From the NCBI GenBank assembly GCA_029204225.1, contig CM055107.1, forward strand, positions 11,789,068 to 11,853,067: a stretch of DNA of 64,000 bases, read 5' to 3'. The notes beneath the pieces are model-generated. The model did not search any database. It had not been told where the DNA came from and saw nothing but the letters and a program-made list of their open reading frames with translations. Source of the DNA: Diphasiastrum complanatum (taxonomy: Eukaryota; Streptophyta; Lycopodiopsida; Lycopodiales; Lycopodiaceae). The position numbers were made by a program, and so were the translations under genes. Positions 1-12,639 of this stretch are shown here, in pieces. Every line of letters begins with the position of its first letter. Position 1 is the first letter of the stretch.

Positions 1-3000
1 GACAAATTAGAGACACAAGAAAGAAAAGCTACAAAATAAATGTGAACATTGTTGAAAATTGGATAGAAGGCTACATTGGAGATGGGTGCTTGAGGGGTAG
101 AGTGCCACAAAATAAAGCTTTAAAAAAACTCCAACCAAAAGAAGAATGAGCCCAGGAAAGTGTTGTGCTATCAAGATATGAATAACATTCACAAATGCAA
201 CATCACAATAGCTTGGAAGATAATAAAGATTTAAAAAAAAAAAAAAGCAAGCTTTGACTAAGATTGACTACGACTAGGAAATGAACTTTAAATACAAGTC
301 ATAAAATGCCAAATTGTACCAGGATTATGATGGAGTCAAGTACAATGAGTTCCATAATTGGATCACATTAAATTGTGGTCTCAAGAGTAGCTAGTCCACC
401 ATCTATATTATGACGTGAACCTATAGGAAGCTTTGAAGAATCTCCAGGTTAAATAGTAGTTCATACAGAAAAATGGCCTACCTATGAGCTACCTTTATGA
501 CCCCTAAATATTGTGCTAAGAAATAAATATATACCTTCAAGTGTCCAAAGGTCGTATAGGCCTACAAGTTTTTCAAGTCACTTGCAATTTGACTTTCACT
601 TTGGCTAGTATCTAGAGTTTTGTCCTCATAAGATTGCACACAATTATCATCAACCATAGGTTTGAACATCAACTCTATAATTACATCCCAATTACCATTA
701 TTAAGTGAAAAGCCAAGAGGAAAACTCTTGTGATTGATTACTAGAGACACATGCTGTGGAATTTGCTTTGTTATTTTTTTTATTGGAGTAAAAGCTGGAT
801 GTAATGGTGCAAAAGTGTAGCATGAAGGAAGTAGGCATGTGTTGATATTATGGCCACTTCTCCTGCATCACAAGGGTAAATTAGGTAGTCCATGAAGATT
901 TAGTTCTTGAGAATAAAAAAATCCAGTGTTTTCCTATCCCAATTGAATGGACCAAAGTAAATTGATCAATGTTCCAAGATGCACATGCACATGGGTGAGG
1001 AGAAGGATTTTGTTATTATGAATGATCTATCCAATCGATTCAAAACAACCTTTTACCATATCAAGATATCAAAATGGGAAGTTAGAAAATTCTATCCAAA
1101 TTGGAAAATTGAGTTCATCCATTTGCTAGGGTGAACTTTTTTTTTGATATTGCATGATATAGATAAATTTTCTATTGCAATACTATGACCTTGAGGTGTT
1201 ATTCCTTTCCTAAATGGTGGGAAAAATAAAGTCATAATTTTTTTTAACTAAGGTTCATATTGTTTGAGGATATATTTCCGTCTGTTGCCAATAGAAATCA
1301 CAAAATGTGTCTAAAAATAATCTCATAAAATAATAAATGAATTAAAAACATAGGTAGACCATCACAAAATATGTCTAGAAATAATCTCATAAGATAATAA
1401 ATGAATTAAAATCATAGGTAGACCTTGAACTCTTTACTCTCACTGCTATGTTCTTGTTTCTTAGTATGTTGCCTCATCTTATGTATCTATTCCATGATTA
1501 TTGAAATGGTTAGTTGATCTCTGTCCATTGCTAGTCATTTGCCTCCAAGACATTGATTCATATAAGAACATGAGGCTTCCATCAAGATCTAAAGATTAAT
1601 TGTTATGGCCCACAAGCACTACATTATAAGTCAAAAGACTTTTATCATAGCATCTAATGTTGTTACTTTAAAGAATTCAATGGGAGACACTTCCATCTTT
1701 TGAAACTTGTCCTCTCTTTTTTCAAGTTATCGTAGTATAGATCACCAAAAGGTAGTTACAATGGTGCTCAAATACATTAAGGATGAAATTCTATTGGGCC
1801 CATTGTAGTGGGCAGATGAGAATGAGCCACACCCCTTCTCATTTCAAAATACATCACATGGTCATAATTGGTTGAAAGCTCATATCCTTGCTATAGTATG
1901 CTAACAAAAGATAAGATAATGTGCTTATTCCTTGGGTTAATCTCCTTGCCATTTAAAGCTTAGATGTAGTAGAATCTAACTAGTTTTAAGAAGAAGAAAA
2001 CATATAGCCTAAATTTGAATATCAATATGACATTTTTGAAAACTTATCATTTTTTCACCCTTGAACTTCGTATAAGTTGAAGCATGCAAGCTTATATATA
2101 TATTGTAAGCTTTTACATAATCAAGCATGTTTTTACTAAGATTTTGACCAATTTTTTGTACCTAAAAAAAAAAAGAATAAGTTTGGCAAAATAGACTTAA
2201 TAGAATGTAAAATTATGGACACATTTCTTATCATCATGACTAATGGCTTTATATGATACCCAATATAAAAGAAATAGGTAATGACCTTATGATCACCAAA
2301 ACAAAAGTAGAATTCCAATACTAACAAACTTATTCATAAAATGAATTAGTGCAGAGAGTTATTGTAACCTTTTTGAAGTTGGTTTCAAAGCTGGCCTATA
2401 GTAGCACGACCTTCGAATACACGTAACCAAGGGATCATTCACAAAAGGGTCAAGAGGCTCACAACCTATAGTGATTTGAAGCACAAAATGTCAAGACGCA
2501 TAACCATGAAAGGAAATCTTATAGACTCACATCTCCAATCAATGGTGGTACATGCTCATTTATGTACTTATATTAACTTGTATGCTAAATTTGAATGATC
2601 TTTTTATTTTAATGTTTGTTAGCTCGCCTAGAATCTTTATGTACGAGAAGAGTCATTTTGGATAAGTCATAGTCATTTGAATTGATATTAGTATATTTCT
2701 GCAAAAAAAAATGCTTAAGTACTATTGCTTTGAACAAAACAAACTTGTGCAAGAGAAGTATAATTCATGATATGAAAATTTTCCATGCTGAGAATCAGTC
2801 AACGCACAAGTCCAACAAATTCAAGCACATGAAGAGGCACTACAGAAGTATGTGTAACAACTGCAAAATTGTTTGCATAGTGCACATGATCAAGTTAATA
2901 AGCCCATCCAAGATGTAAAGCAGCAGATTTTTCCTCCTTCAAGGACAATTGGATAGCGAAATTGGAGGAGGACCGGATATCTAAAGAGTTACATGTACAA

Positions 3001-3539
3001 GAAGTCACAATACAAAGAAATCATTTAATGGCCAATCCAACAACAACTCTTCCAACATCTCAACATGAAATATCTTATCTAGTGTAGAAGGTTACAAGAA
3101 TGTTTTAGTGGGCGTTCAATATAGATTTGATCAATACAAGATGTTGGCAATTTGTGAGCATAAATAAGGGCCAAGGAATGATTCAACAGTATAAGACAAT
3201 CCACACAAAATGCTTCTACAAATATGAGATATCGGATTTTGAAGTTTATAGCAAAGAGGACACTACAATGGGCATGTTTCTTACAACGCCAATGTAAAAG
3301 TAGCCTTGAGTATTAAAATTATTAATGGACAATCTGGAACTTCTTCTAGTTTTTAAAGTCTAAAGCAAAGAGGACCCTAAAATGGACATGTTTCTTGCAA
3401 CTCTAGTGCTAGAGTTATGAAATTACCCATGGACAAATCAGATATGAATTGGCTAATGTGACTATGGAGAGGTACACTCAAGGTGGTCAACATTAGGTAA
3501 TTTTCCATGGTAAAAAGCATTCTTATTAACTAGGACAAC
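1..3539. other. AT-rich decayed DNA without a supported gene
   Basis: No reading frame here looks coding: all are short, low-complexity and unlike any family I recognise. The stretch is AT-rich with many A and T runs and probably consists of old repeats. One two-copy tandem repeat is listed separately. Around 3230-3300 and 3345-3410 a segment containing 'agcaaagaggac' and 'catgtttcttgcaac'-like words occurs twice, which suggests another old local duplication. Confidence 0.5.
1297..1424. repeat. Two-copy 64-bp tandem repeat
   Basis: Two adjacent 64-base units, 1297-1360 and 1361-1424, start 'atcacaaaat' and end 'taggtagacc'. They differ at a handful of positions (for example gtgtctaaaa against atgtctagaa), so the duplication is local and fairly recent compared with its surroundings. 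Confidence 0.9.
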
Positions 3540-3945
3540 ATCACACAACAGCTTTGTTAGAAATAGTTAAATATATGGCAATGCTAGCAATAAAAGTTGC
3601 ATGTGCTTGCATCCTGAATTGAGCATTGTGAGTTCATGATTCAGAATCTAGCAACTACTGATTGTGATAATCAAGGAGCAATAGCTTTTGCTTAGAATAA
3701 TATTTTTGATATAAGGACAAAACGTAAATAGATACCACTAAAGGATGTAGATGCAACCTCTACCCCATTACGCTCGATGACATGTTTGGAACTTGCTCTT
3801 GAGTTGGGTTCGACACTATGCTCTTGTTAAAACAGAAAAGACATGCTAGAAGATTTGCTAACAAAGACGTTGAGTTTGAAGCTAAAACTTGATGTGGAAG
3901 TGTTGGAAAAATGTCAAAGTATGGGCATGGAAAGTTACATTGTTA
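3540..3945 (+). mobile_element. Ty1/copia RNase H tail, degenerate
   Basis: Read in + frames with stops, 3650-3740 gives a copia RNase H C-terminal signature, DCDNQGAIAFA followed by an RTK motif, in the place where family members have CDNQGAI...RTKHID. About 100 bases later MLEDLLTKTLSLK matches the usual closing ADxLTKxL motif. In-frame stops and lost residues show it is dead. Gag, integrase and reverse transcriptase are not recognisable upstream, so this is the 3' end of an old element. Confidence 0.65.
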
Positions 3946-4530
3946 GTTAGCAACGAAATGGTTAATGAAGTCCTAAGACATTGATGATTACTTAGGGGCA
4001 ATAAGTTCTACAATTACCATAAACTTGGTTCTAGGGAATTCTACAATGTTAAAAAACCATGTGTTGGCATTACACCTCGTAAAGCCTATGTATGGAACAG
4101 GTGACCAAACCCCAAGCTCATAACAAACACATAAAACCAAAATGACCTCGATAAATACACATAGCTTCACTTACATCGTGGAAAGTGTTGGCCCCTCTGG
4201 GACTTTCGACGACGTTTCAAGAACCTCCGACCTTCAGGTCGGCATTTTTAAACATGGAAATTCATCACGGCAAAGCTTTTTGTCGGTATACATATTAAAA
4301 TTTGGGGAGTAGAAAGTATTGGGTTGTGTAATCTCCCCTCAGACCTAATGGGTTGTGGCCTTTTATGGTGCCCTCAATCCGACGGTCAAGAGTGTGCATG
4401 CTTGGCTTGATGGATTGATCAAGAGCCGTTGAATGGGAAGTTAGAGACTTTTGTTCATGTCCGGGACGTGTGAAGAATTGGCCGTTGAAAGGGTCACCCC
4501 AAAAGTTCAAACGGTTACGACCCCCCGCCC

Positions 4531-4598
<68 letters not shown>

Positions 4599-6196
4599 TT
4601 TGCTGCTTCAATGCTTTATTCACTTTTGCTTTCTGCATTGTGTCCTTTTTGCTTTCTGAAAGAATGACATGAAGTGCTATCCTCAGCTTGACAATTGTGT
4701 GGGGGATGATGTGTAGTTAAGGCCTGAAGTTGATTGCAATCCCAGCAGCCAAAAGCTAATTCTCAATATTACAGCTTGGAAGATATGCTTCTGCAAGAGG
4801 TGGGCATAAATGCAATGGGATGATGAGCTAGGATTCATGAAAGAGTGAAGATGGTAGATGAATTGGAGAATGGAATGTCTATTTCCAGCTGATCAGGTTA
4901 TTCCGCTTACTTGGTTATGCCTTTCAAGTGCCGTGTAGGTCTGCTGCAGAAGTGATCTGCTTGGAGTTAATGCAAGGGATGGGAGTAACCAAGTTACACG
5001 TCTCAAAACTGGAAAAGCTAAGGGCTTCAAAAATGGAAGAATGTCATGCAACTATAGCCGCTAGTATATCTTTTAGCAGGTATTTCCTTACTCCTTATGC
5101 CTCAAAAGCTTCCCAAAAACAGCCCGGTCTTTATCAGCAGTGTTCTCTGCATATGAAGGACACTCTAAAGTAATGCTGCTGCTCTCAGATAAACGTGAAG
5201 TAGTTGTTTTACTAACAGATCATTCCGATCTTCAAGAGCGTTGAGTACAGTTGAATGCTGATTGTGCATCCTCTTAACCCATCACCAAAGTCTCTTCTTT
5301 TATTAGTAAGCCCGTTGTTCATCAGCACCTACTGTGGTAGCACAGTGCATCCATCTAAGGAAGTGCAGATCTAAAATATTTTAAGGACAGGTACTGCAAT
5401 GACGTATTAATAAAGAGCTTAAGCTGGTCAGTGAACTTTAGTCTTTGTTTGGCAATGTTAGGCTTCATAAGTGAGGACTCTATTTCAACAGCAATATAAA
5501 TATCCAACTCAAGACAGAGATCGTGCAGAATCTGCATGTGTCGATTCATGCAAGATCCTGAGTGTTTGGTATTTGATTATTTCGTCTTACACACATAAAT
5601 GATTTCGATACAAGGTGAACATTAAAGACAACTTCAGGACCCAATTAATCCAACTAGCCGAGGCCAAAATCAAGAAAACCCTTGAATAATTGTAGCTTAC
5701 CTTCATATATGCTTTGTTGGCTGTAACTTGTGATTGAGAGGCATACGGTTCAGTTGTTTCAGATTAATATGTCTCTAGAATCAAGCTCAAAAGAAACAAG
5801 CAAAAGTCATTCTGGAGGCACTTCGCTTGAAAATTTGAGAAACCAACCAAATGTTGGAAGCTAAATAAAGGCTAGATTTAAAACCTAGAGGTCATGGTGC
5901 AGTCATGTATTTTGCTCAACAAATGGAAGCTGGCTAAATTTCCTCTCATATCAACCTAACAAGCAGCTTTCACACCTTATCAGTGTGAGTGAGCAAGATT
6001 ACTGCAAACTTCTGTAAAACATTTGGTGAGCAGGAACTAGAGTATGGTACCAATTGCCTTTTTAATGAAAGTATACAGTTTTGAAGCTGATTTTAGGCTC
6101 TCGTGGTTCTCTTAACGCCACTCATTAGTTGCTGTGGATATGCAGAGAACTACAGTGCGGAGTACAAAATATCTTGGAAAGTAGTAGAAAAATGAA
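3946..6196. other. Intergenic stretch upstream of the 7TM gene
   Basis: It holds a compound microsatellite, a short perfect dyad at 4227-4242 (CCGACCT, 2-base gap, AGGTCGG) and a reading frame at 4928-5173 that resembles nothing known. The last part probably carries the promoter and 5' leader of the gene that starts at 6197. A possible coding stretch reading ENYSAEYKISWKVVEK lies at about 6148-6195 after an AG, but it ends at a stop, so I do not include it. Confidence 0.4.
4533..4598. repeat. Compound microsatellite (CT)n(CA)n
   Basis: About 45 bases of CT repeat pass directly into about 21 bases of CA repeat. The same order, (TC)n then (AC)n, occurs on the opposite strand at 19692-19781 and 47453-47517. 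Reading frames through it (Leu-Ser and Arg-Glu repeats) are artefacts. Confidence 0.97.
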
Positions 6197-9100
6197 ATGC
6201 CACAAATGGATGCTGCCTCAAAGCATGAACACAAAATGGTGATGACAAATCATATTGACTGGGAAGAATCTTACAGGCCTCTACCATTTGTATTTTTTGG
6301 ATTGCTCATGGTTTGGACAGTTCTTCTTAGTTTCTGGATTCTGAACACCTGGTGTAAGCGGCAATGGCAGGTATTTCTATGGAATTTCCGAGTATTTTCC
6401 TCTATTAGTCATAAGGCATACTCTTAGCCCAAGAATTGATCAGATACAAGCTATGTTATACCTGTAGCACTGTACTGAAAGTTAGTTGAATGGTCTCAAG
6501 CTAATGATGTGTCTGAGAAAGCTAGTCAAATACAACAAACTATTTCTCTATCACCGAAAGTTATTTCCTGGTAGCAAGATCTTCTCTTAAATATAGCCAT
6601 TAGATCTATTTGACTCTTACATGTTGTAAGAATCGGGTTAGCTAATAAGGAATAAACACAGAGAGTGTTAACAAAGAGTGGAAGGATCTTCCTGAAATCT
6701 CTGTACATGCATGTTCCTTGTTTACACATTTAAGGCAACAGCATCCTTTCTTGTTCCTGACAAAAGCTAAATAATTTGTATTTTCAATACTGTGCAGACA
6801 GGCAACTTGCAATGGGCCTTGACCCTGGTGCCTATTCTCAAGGCCTTGGTTCTTGGGCTCTCATTTGCATTTTGGTAAAATTTTGATAGCCAGAAAGATC
6901 ATTTTCTGATGCTAGCTAATATAGTAGTGAGATTGTCAAATTTTACAGCAAAGAATACAAGCCAAAGATTGCTTTTATCAAAGTGATTTTATGTACTGAC
7001 ACAGTGATAAAATGACATCTTCCAGGTATTCTTGCCTTAATCTAAGCATGTGCTCCTTTTGGGTGGCATTTGGGGTTTTTGTATCAAGAATTTTCTTTGA
7101 AACATCATGTTTTATCGGATTCCTCTTGATATCATATGGATACTGCATCATGCACGAGCAGCTCTCTTTGTCTGAGCGCCGCAGCATTGCAGGGTTATCA
7201 TCTCTCTTGTATCTAACACTGACTGGGTACAAGGCTGCAGTCCCACAATTTGCTGTACGTATACTCCATTTCTGTGCAATGCATTTCCTATTTCTGTAAA
7301 CTGTTGCCTAAGCCTTATGAGATCTTGACAACACCTTGTCAAAGTCTCAATTAAGCCATAGGGAGACCAATAACATTAACGCCTCTTAAGTTATAGAATT
7401 GACTAAGATGATTGTGGTGTATAAATTTTTTCTGCTACAGGGATCGACTAGAAATTTTTGAAAGGTATAAGCCTGGCTATGCTAGTATTCAGCATTCTTT
7501 TTTCTTCATCTTACAAAGTTTGTCTACCATTCGCATGACATGACTGATTCATAGATCATTTAATATTTGTTAATATTGTGCAGGTTCTAGTAGTAGTCAT
7601 GTACTCGGTGCTGTTGTATGTCATTTTCCTGCATGTCTCCAGGAACCTGAATTTGCTCCAAGAACAGCTTCAGTACATCCATGATGAGGGTGTTCACATG
7701 ATGCATACTGCAATCTATACGAAGTACACAATGTTCAAGTATATGCTACAGTGGCCATTGTCTATTTTTTCTCGAGACTGATTTGATTTAGGTTTTTTTG
7801 GGTGCTTTACTATTCACCAAACATGTACAAAAGTAGCACTCTGTGCATGTATCCATAGGATGTAGTCTTCATTTAAGACTGAACATAACTGCCGACAAAA
7901 CTGCATGAAAAGACAAAGAAAGTGTTCTCTGCAGTCTGAGGACTCTATTTGTTGACTGAACTCACTTCATCATCCCTTCATCATATTGAATGCTGATTCA
8001 GGAATTTTCAAGGAGTCATGCTAATCATGATGGTGGCAGAAATTTTGGTATGAAACTCTGGTAACAAGCAAAGCAATGTAAGAACAATTGACTAATTTTT
8101 GTTGTTCTGCCCGCCAAGAATTTGAGGTATAATTTTGTGACTGTGAATCTTAAACTTAGCAGATGCATGCAAGACCAGATGGAGTTGCGAGTGAATATTG
8201 GATGCGTCTTCTTTTACGTGAATGGACAGAAATTGCTATGTTCTTCTACATTGGGTATGTAATATACGTTTGTGTACCCTTTAAAACGGCTAACTCCTAT
8301 TCAGGTTGAATGTAACTAAAAAGCTCACATTTTGCTGCGAGAGAAAAAGTTTCACCTGTTATGGGCTAGTTTTACCATTGGAGGATCATGTCTGCAGATG
8401 GACGTTCAGGTCAAGAGAGGTAACACCATTCTTTACTGTCATTCCAAGGCTTCATTCTTCAGCCCAAAGGACGCTGCCTCCTATATACAGTGTTGTAAGT
8501 TGTTTTCATTCACAAAAACCTCAATATTTTTGCTACCATTGCTGCTGACAAAAACCTCAGCTTACGTGGATAAAACCAGATTTTAACGATCCACTGATAC
8601 TGCTGCGAGTGCTGTCAGGAAATGGATGAAAAGGACTTTAACAATCTCAACTTCAAAGAATGGAATATTGGAGTGGTAGGGAAAAATTCCAATGCAGATT
8701 TTGCGACACAGAATGCAAATTTGAGCAGTATATCTGACCACATAGCATATAGATTCTTTCACAATGCTTCCATGCAATGTAGCTTAATCTAAAGCTTCAC
8801 AAATTCTAATTGCTTCCACTTGAAGTGCATTAATTTCCAATATGGACAGCAAACATTAAACCATGCTTGGATTATGCAGCCCACGTCAATTCCTGGTGAT
8901 GGAGGCATTCAAAAGACCGTTTTGGTGATTGTCCAGAATCCTGGCACAATTTCCAGCCAGGAATTTTCAGAAGAGTCTGCAATGGAACCCACCACAAGGC
9001 ATCCAGCAGCTCACGATCAAAGAAGAAGCAGCAAACCTCCTTGCAGCCTGCGCAGAACTACCTCTGTACAGACATCTTTGAGTTTAGACCCACATGACAA

Positions 9101-9332
9101 ACTCAAAGATAGTCACCATGCACAAAAACCCATTGATCGTTGCATCTCTGCATCCAGCTCAAGCCCAAAGTGGATGAGATGTTGTATCCTTGAATCGGAT
9201 GAGGTTTCTTCCACAGGATCTGATCACCAAGCATTTGAGGAGCTTTCTGATAGTTCAGAGGTTGAAAGCTCATTGATCAGCAAGAAGCATGTGGTAGTTA
9301 ACGTCATAGGTGTGAGGAACCACCCTCCATGA
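6197..9332 (+). CDS. Seven-transmembrane protein, lung-7TM/GOST-like
   Basis: Eight exons read through GT-AG introns in consistent phase: 6197-6370, 6798-6874, 7026-7254, 7584-7738, 8002-8047, 8163-8254, 8398-8494 and 8880-9332 (stop TGA). The product is about 440 residues. Hydrophobic helices fall near residues 29-50, 65-87, 95-120, 138-155, 161-182, 214-228 and 240-260. They are followed by a hydrophilic Ser-rich tail (291-440) with acidic and basic patches, presumably cytosolic. Motifs such as NTWCKRQW, ISYGYCIMHEQLS and REWTEIAMFFYIGWTFRS suggest the plant lung-seven-transmembrane/GOST group of endomembrane or plasma-membrane proteins; that family call is from memory of their layout and is the weaker part. 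Such proteins usually have a lumenal domain before helix 1. Here only 28 residues precede it and an in-frame stop lies just upstream, so extra 5' exons or a 5' truncation are possible. The introns are short (115-427 bases), unlike those of the galactosyltransferase gene. Confidence 0.78.
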
Positions 9333-12300
9333 ACTCTTTTCTGGCAGTTGGTGAGAGAACATGTTAAAATAAGGAAGATTTCGTGGTCTTACTACCAACC
9401 TGGGTAAAGCTTCCCTTGTTCAAAGCTGTATAACTAAGTGCACCAACAATTACTTATCTTAGAAAATTTATTACAGCTTCAGGGTAATCAATATAGGAAA
9501 GGTGATGCTTCTATGAATGTAGGTGTAGAATGAAGCCACTCTAAGTTTAGTAGTCTCCAAGCGAGAGAGACCTCAAGAAATGAGTATATATTTGAGAAAT
9601 TGTTGCTTCTCGACCCTGAATTTGTGTGATGTGTACAGTTAGTTTGAGGCTCAGCTAAACCATCCATTCTTTACATATGGTGAAACTAGAGACCAGGGCT
9701 GTAATCTGAAAACATCTTTATGGTATTCTCTTTTTTTGGTTTAGTTTGTCATCATATTTATTTTCTTGGATAACTTATGTCAATCAGCGATGCTTTGAAC
9801 TCTGACTATATTAATATTACCTGGATTGAGGTCTATGACATCACATTGTGGCACATGCTCCAAGACCTCGATCTTTGCGATCCGATACCAATGTTGCATG
9901 TGATCCAAGATCTTGATCAAAGTGCTCTTACATCACTTACTGATTCCGGGCTTCTGATTGTCAAAGAATAAGCAAAATCTATCAGCTGGAAAATGACAAA
10001 AATGGCAAAGAGCAAGGAGTTAGACTGAACTGAATTTGTCAATTTCCAGCACCATAAGAGCATGTGCTTTAAGGGATGAAGATTACATTACAACCCATCA
10101 ATTTTAGTACAAAATCAGGTTTAATGATAACTATATGAGTAGGGATCTCCAAACTCCATCTCAATTATCAATTCATGTAAAATTTCAGCTGACACAAATT
10201 AAAGCAATAACAAGATCACAGAGAGACAAGAGAAAGGGACAATAGAATGAGAACGTCTTTCACTGATGCTTGCCCTTACAAATTTTGTTGTCTTGTCTGT
10301 TCTCATTTGTGCAACATATTAGAATCAAACTCTAACCTCAAGAAGAGGACAAGAAGTCCTTATCGGCTCATCATCGAGTTGAGTGGGAAACTACAAACCT
10401 TCCTATTTTGAGATTCTCCAGGGATGCAATCCATATTGATAACATATAGTGAGACATTATTCTCCTCTTCATGAAAGGATTACACCGAGGGAATTGATTT
10501 TGGAGGGTGGCAAAATCACATTTGCTTCCACATTTTTGTCTCAATTTAATGAGAACCTCTCTCTTTTCTCCAAGCTCTTGAAGAGCTATCTATCAACGGA
10601 GTGCCACAATGCAGGCTTGAATCCCGATCACTGTGTAGTGACATCTAAGGAGCTTAGCTCCGTAAATGGCATTGCCAAGTTGTATATGTTTTATATAATG
10701 ACCACTAGTTGCTTAACATGTATGCAGAAAAAAAAAATGTTAGGCCACAATGTAAATGAGGTGCTTTATCGTTGTCATCTAAACAAACAGCTTTCTACTT
10801 TTATGATTGCTTAATCAACACAAAATACTACATTTGATAATAATATGAATTTTGAAACAATTGCAGTTTAGCCAAAGTAATGTCGTATACCTTGAAGCTC
10901 TTGGCAAAAGTTTGATTTTTATGCAAGTTTCTTCCTTTGTTGAAGCCTCTATAGCTTCTTCATTATGTCCTTATACCTTCAAAGCCGATCATAGATTGTT
11001 GACCACCTTACGGACAAATTTTATGGAAGTTCTCATTTAGAACTGTCCATCTCAATTTACCTTTGTTTGTCCTTCCAATCTTGAAACTTTCCTCCCTAAT
11101 CTTTTGACTAGTCTTTGAAAAGTTTTGTTGTATTCTCCCTTCAAGCCCCCTCAAGCAACATCAATTATCTACTTTTGTTCAAGTTTCGTATCCTTTAGAA
11201 ACTCTTTAACCTCTTCTCAAATTTTCTTCATATCAATATGGGCCCTTTTTGCCTTCAACGAAAAGGGGATTGTTTTAGGGCTCCCAGATTTTTGTTTGTG
11301 TTATGCGATAATGAACACTTGCTACTAATTGTGCTCTTTGCCCTTACCATGAAATTCACTTCAATTTGTCTATACTCTTAAGGTGATGTCTCTTTCTAGT
11401 CCTATACTATAGTAATTGCTACACTTCGTAATGCTTCTAGTTATGATCCAAGGGCAACCACTCATTTTCATCTTCCCTCCTCCCGTCACCTTGATCCTTT
11501 CCATTGGAAATGATAATAATTTCATTTTAAAAATTCCCCTAGGACTATCCTTGACAATAACAAATATGCTTTTTAGTTCTAATAAATGGCTTTCTCCAGG
11601 AATGTTCATCTTATTGCTATTTTTTGTCCCCAAATGCTTAACACTAAGTAGAATCCTTTGGATCTTCCTTTTTCTTTTAAAATGTCATCTTTCTTGTAGC
11701 AAATGCCTAAAACTCAATCTTCTTATTATACCTATATATAATGAAAAAGAAGTGTCATCCTTATTATGGAAGTATGTAACAGAATTCAAGTGTTTGATCG
11801 CAATGTTATCTGTCCCTGCAATCTTAAGACAAGATTATGCTTCCAAGGTGCTTCCAACGTTAATGAAGTTGTTGCATTTTTTAGCATTAAAGTTTGTGAG
11901 AGATCAAAGCAAACAACAATCATTAAACATAGAAGAGAGAGAAATAAAGAAATAAAGAAAGCTTCATTAATGTCTTTTCCATGTCACAAGGCATATAAGA
12001 CAAAAGAAGTTCATCCAAGTATGATGGTGACTAGATGGAGCAATGCCACAATGACTAGAGAGGAGGTCCAAGAACCTCCTCCATGGTGACCCTCGGTTCA
12101 TGGCCCCTTAGTCCAACTTTTTAGATGCATCTAGAAGTTGAACCCTTAACAATAACAATACAAGCCTTGGGCCCCTTAGCCATTTGCCACTTATTCAATC
12201 TATCGCGAGTACAATAAACAACTAACTGGGAAGTAACTACTAAGTATATGATACATAAACTATTGCAAACAGCTTTTTTACATGCATTATCGAGACAGTA

Positions 12301-12400
12301 TTTGTTACATCCACGTCCTGTATATAGGATTCGATATAGTTAGTACTCGAGTTTATCGGTTACGACTTGTTATTCTAGACTAGGCTAGAAATGTAATTTA
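9333..12400. other. 3' flank of the 7TM gene, then repeat-like DNA
   Basis: The first several hundred bases are presumably the 3' UTR. From about 10.3 to 12.1 kb the + strand is T- and C-rich, with long but unconvincing reading frames. Part of it (about 11925-12030) resembles 22550-22650, both containing an 'agagagaaa...aaagctt...taatgtcttt.ccatg' run, so it belongs to a dispersed repeat family. I recognise no protein in it. Confidence 0.45.
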
Positions 12401-12409
12401 TAACCTTGT

Positions 12410-12600
12410 GAGGAACCAGTCACACATATTGTGACGTGTGGATGTGAAATTGTAAAAGCCATCTATCTTGAGTTTTGGGGGTCCTCTTTCAAAACCACTT
12501 GTAAATAAGCGATTAGGCCAATTTTAGAAGTGGATTAGCTCGTGGTAGTGTAGGCTAGTTACACTTGGCTTGATGCCCATAGGTCCAAATTGTTATAGTA
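12410..12600 (+). repeat. Dispersed repeat, possible LTR fragment
   Basis: About 12453-12575 matches 59575-59710 in reverse orientation: shared words include 'catctatcttgag', 'gggggtcctct', 'tcaaaaccact', 'gattaggcca' and 'gtggattagctcgtg'. The start, TGTGAGGAACCAGTCACACA, also resembles TGTGAGGACCCAATCACACA at 47642. TG plus this context suggests the left end of an LTR for the copia relic that follows, but no right end or primer site is visible. Confidence 0.5.
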
Positions 12601-12639
12601 TTTGCGATTATTTTACAATTTTTTAGATCATTCATTAAC

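Noticed and set aside
4295-4672. Open frames with Leu-Ser, Arg-Glu or Thr-His repeats
   Set aside because: They are translations of the CT/CA microsatellite; no conserved flanking protein. The same applies to frames at 28204-28544, 39472-39815 and 47336-47569.
8820-8879. N-terminal extension of the last 7TM exon (MKCINFQYGQQ...)
   Set aside because: An acceptor ATGCAG ends at 8879 and the phase matches the preceding donor, so these bases are intron.
10449-12089. Long + strand frames between 10.4 and 12.1 kb
   Set aside because: Low-complexity translations in a repeat family also seen at 22.0-22.6 kb; no known motif in any frame.
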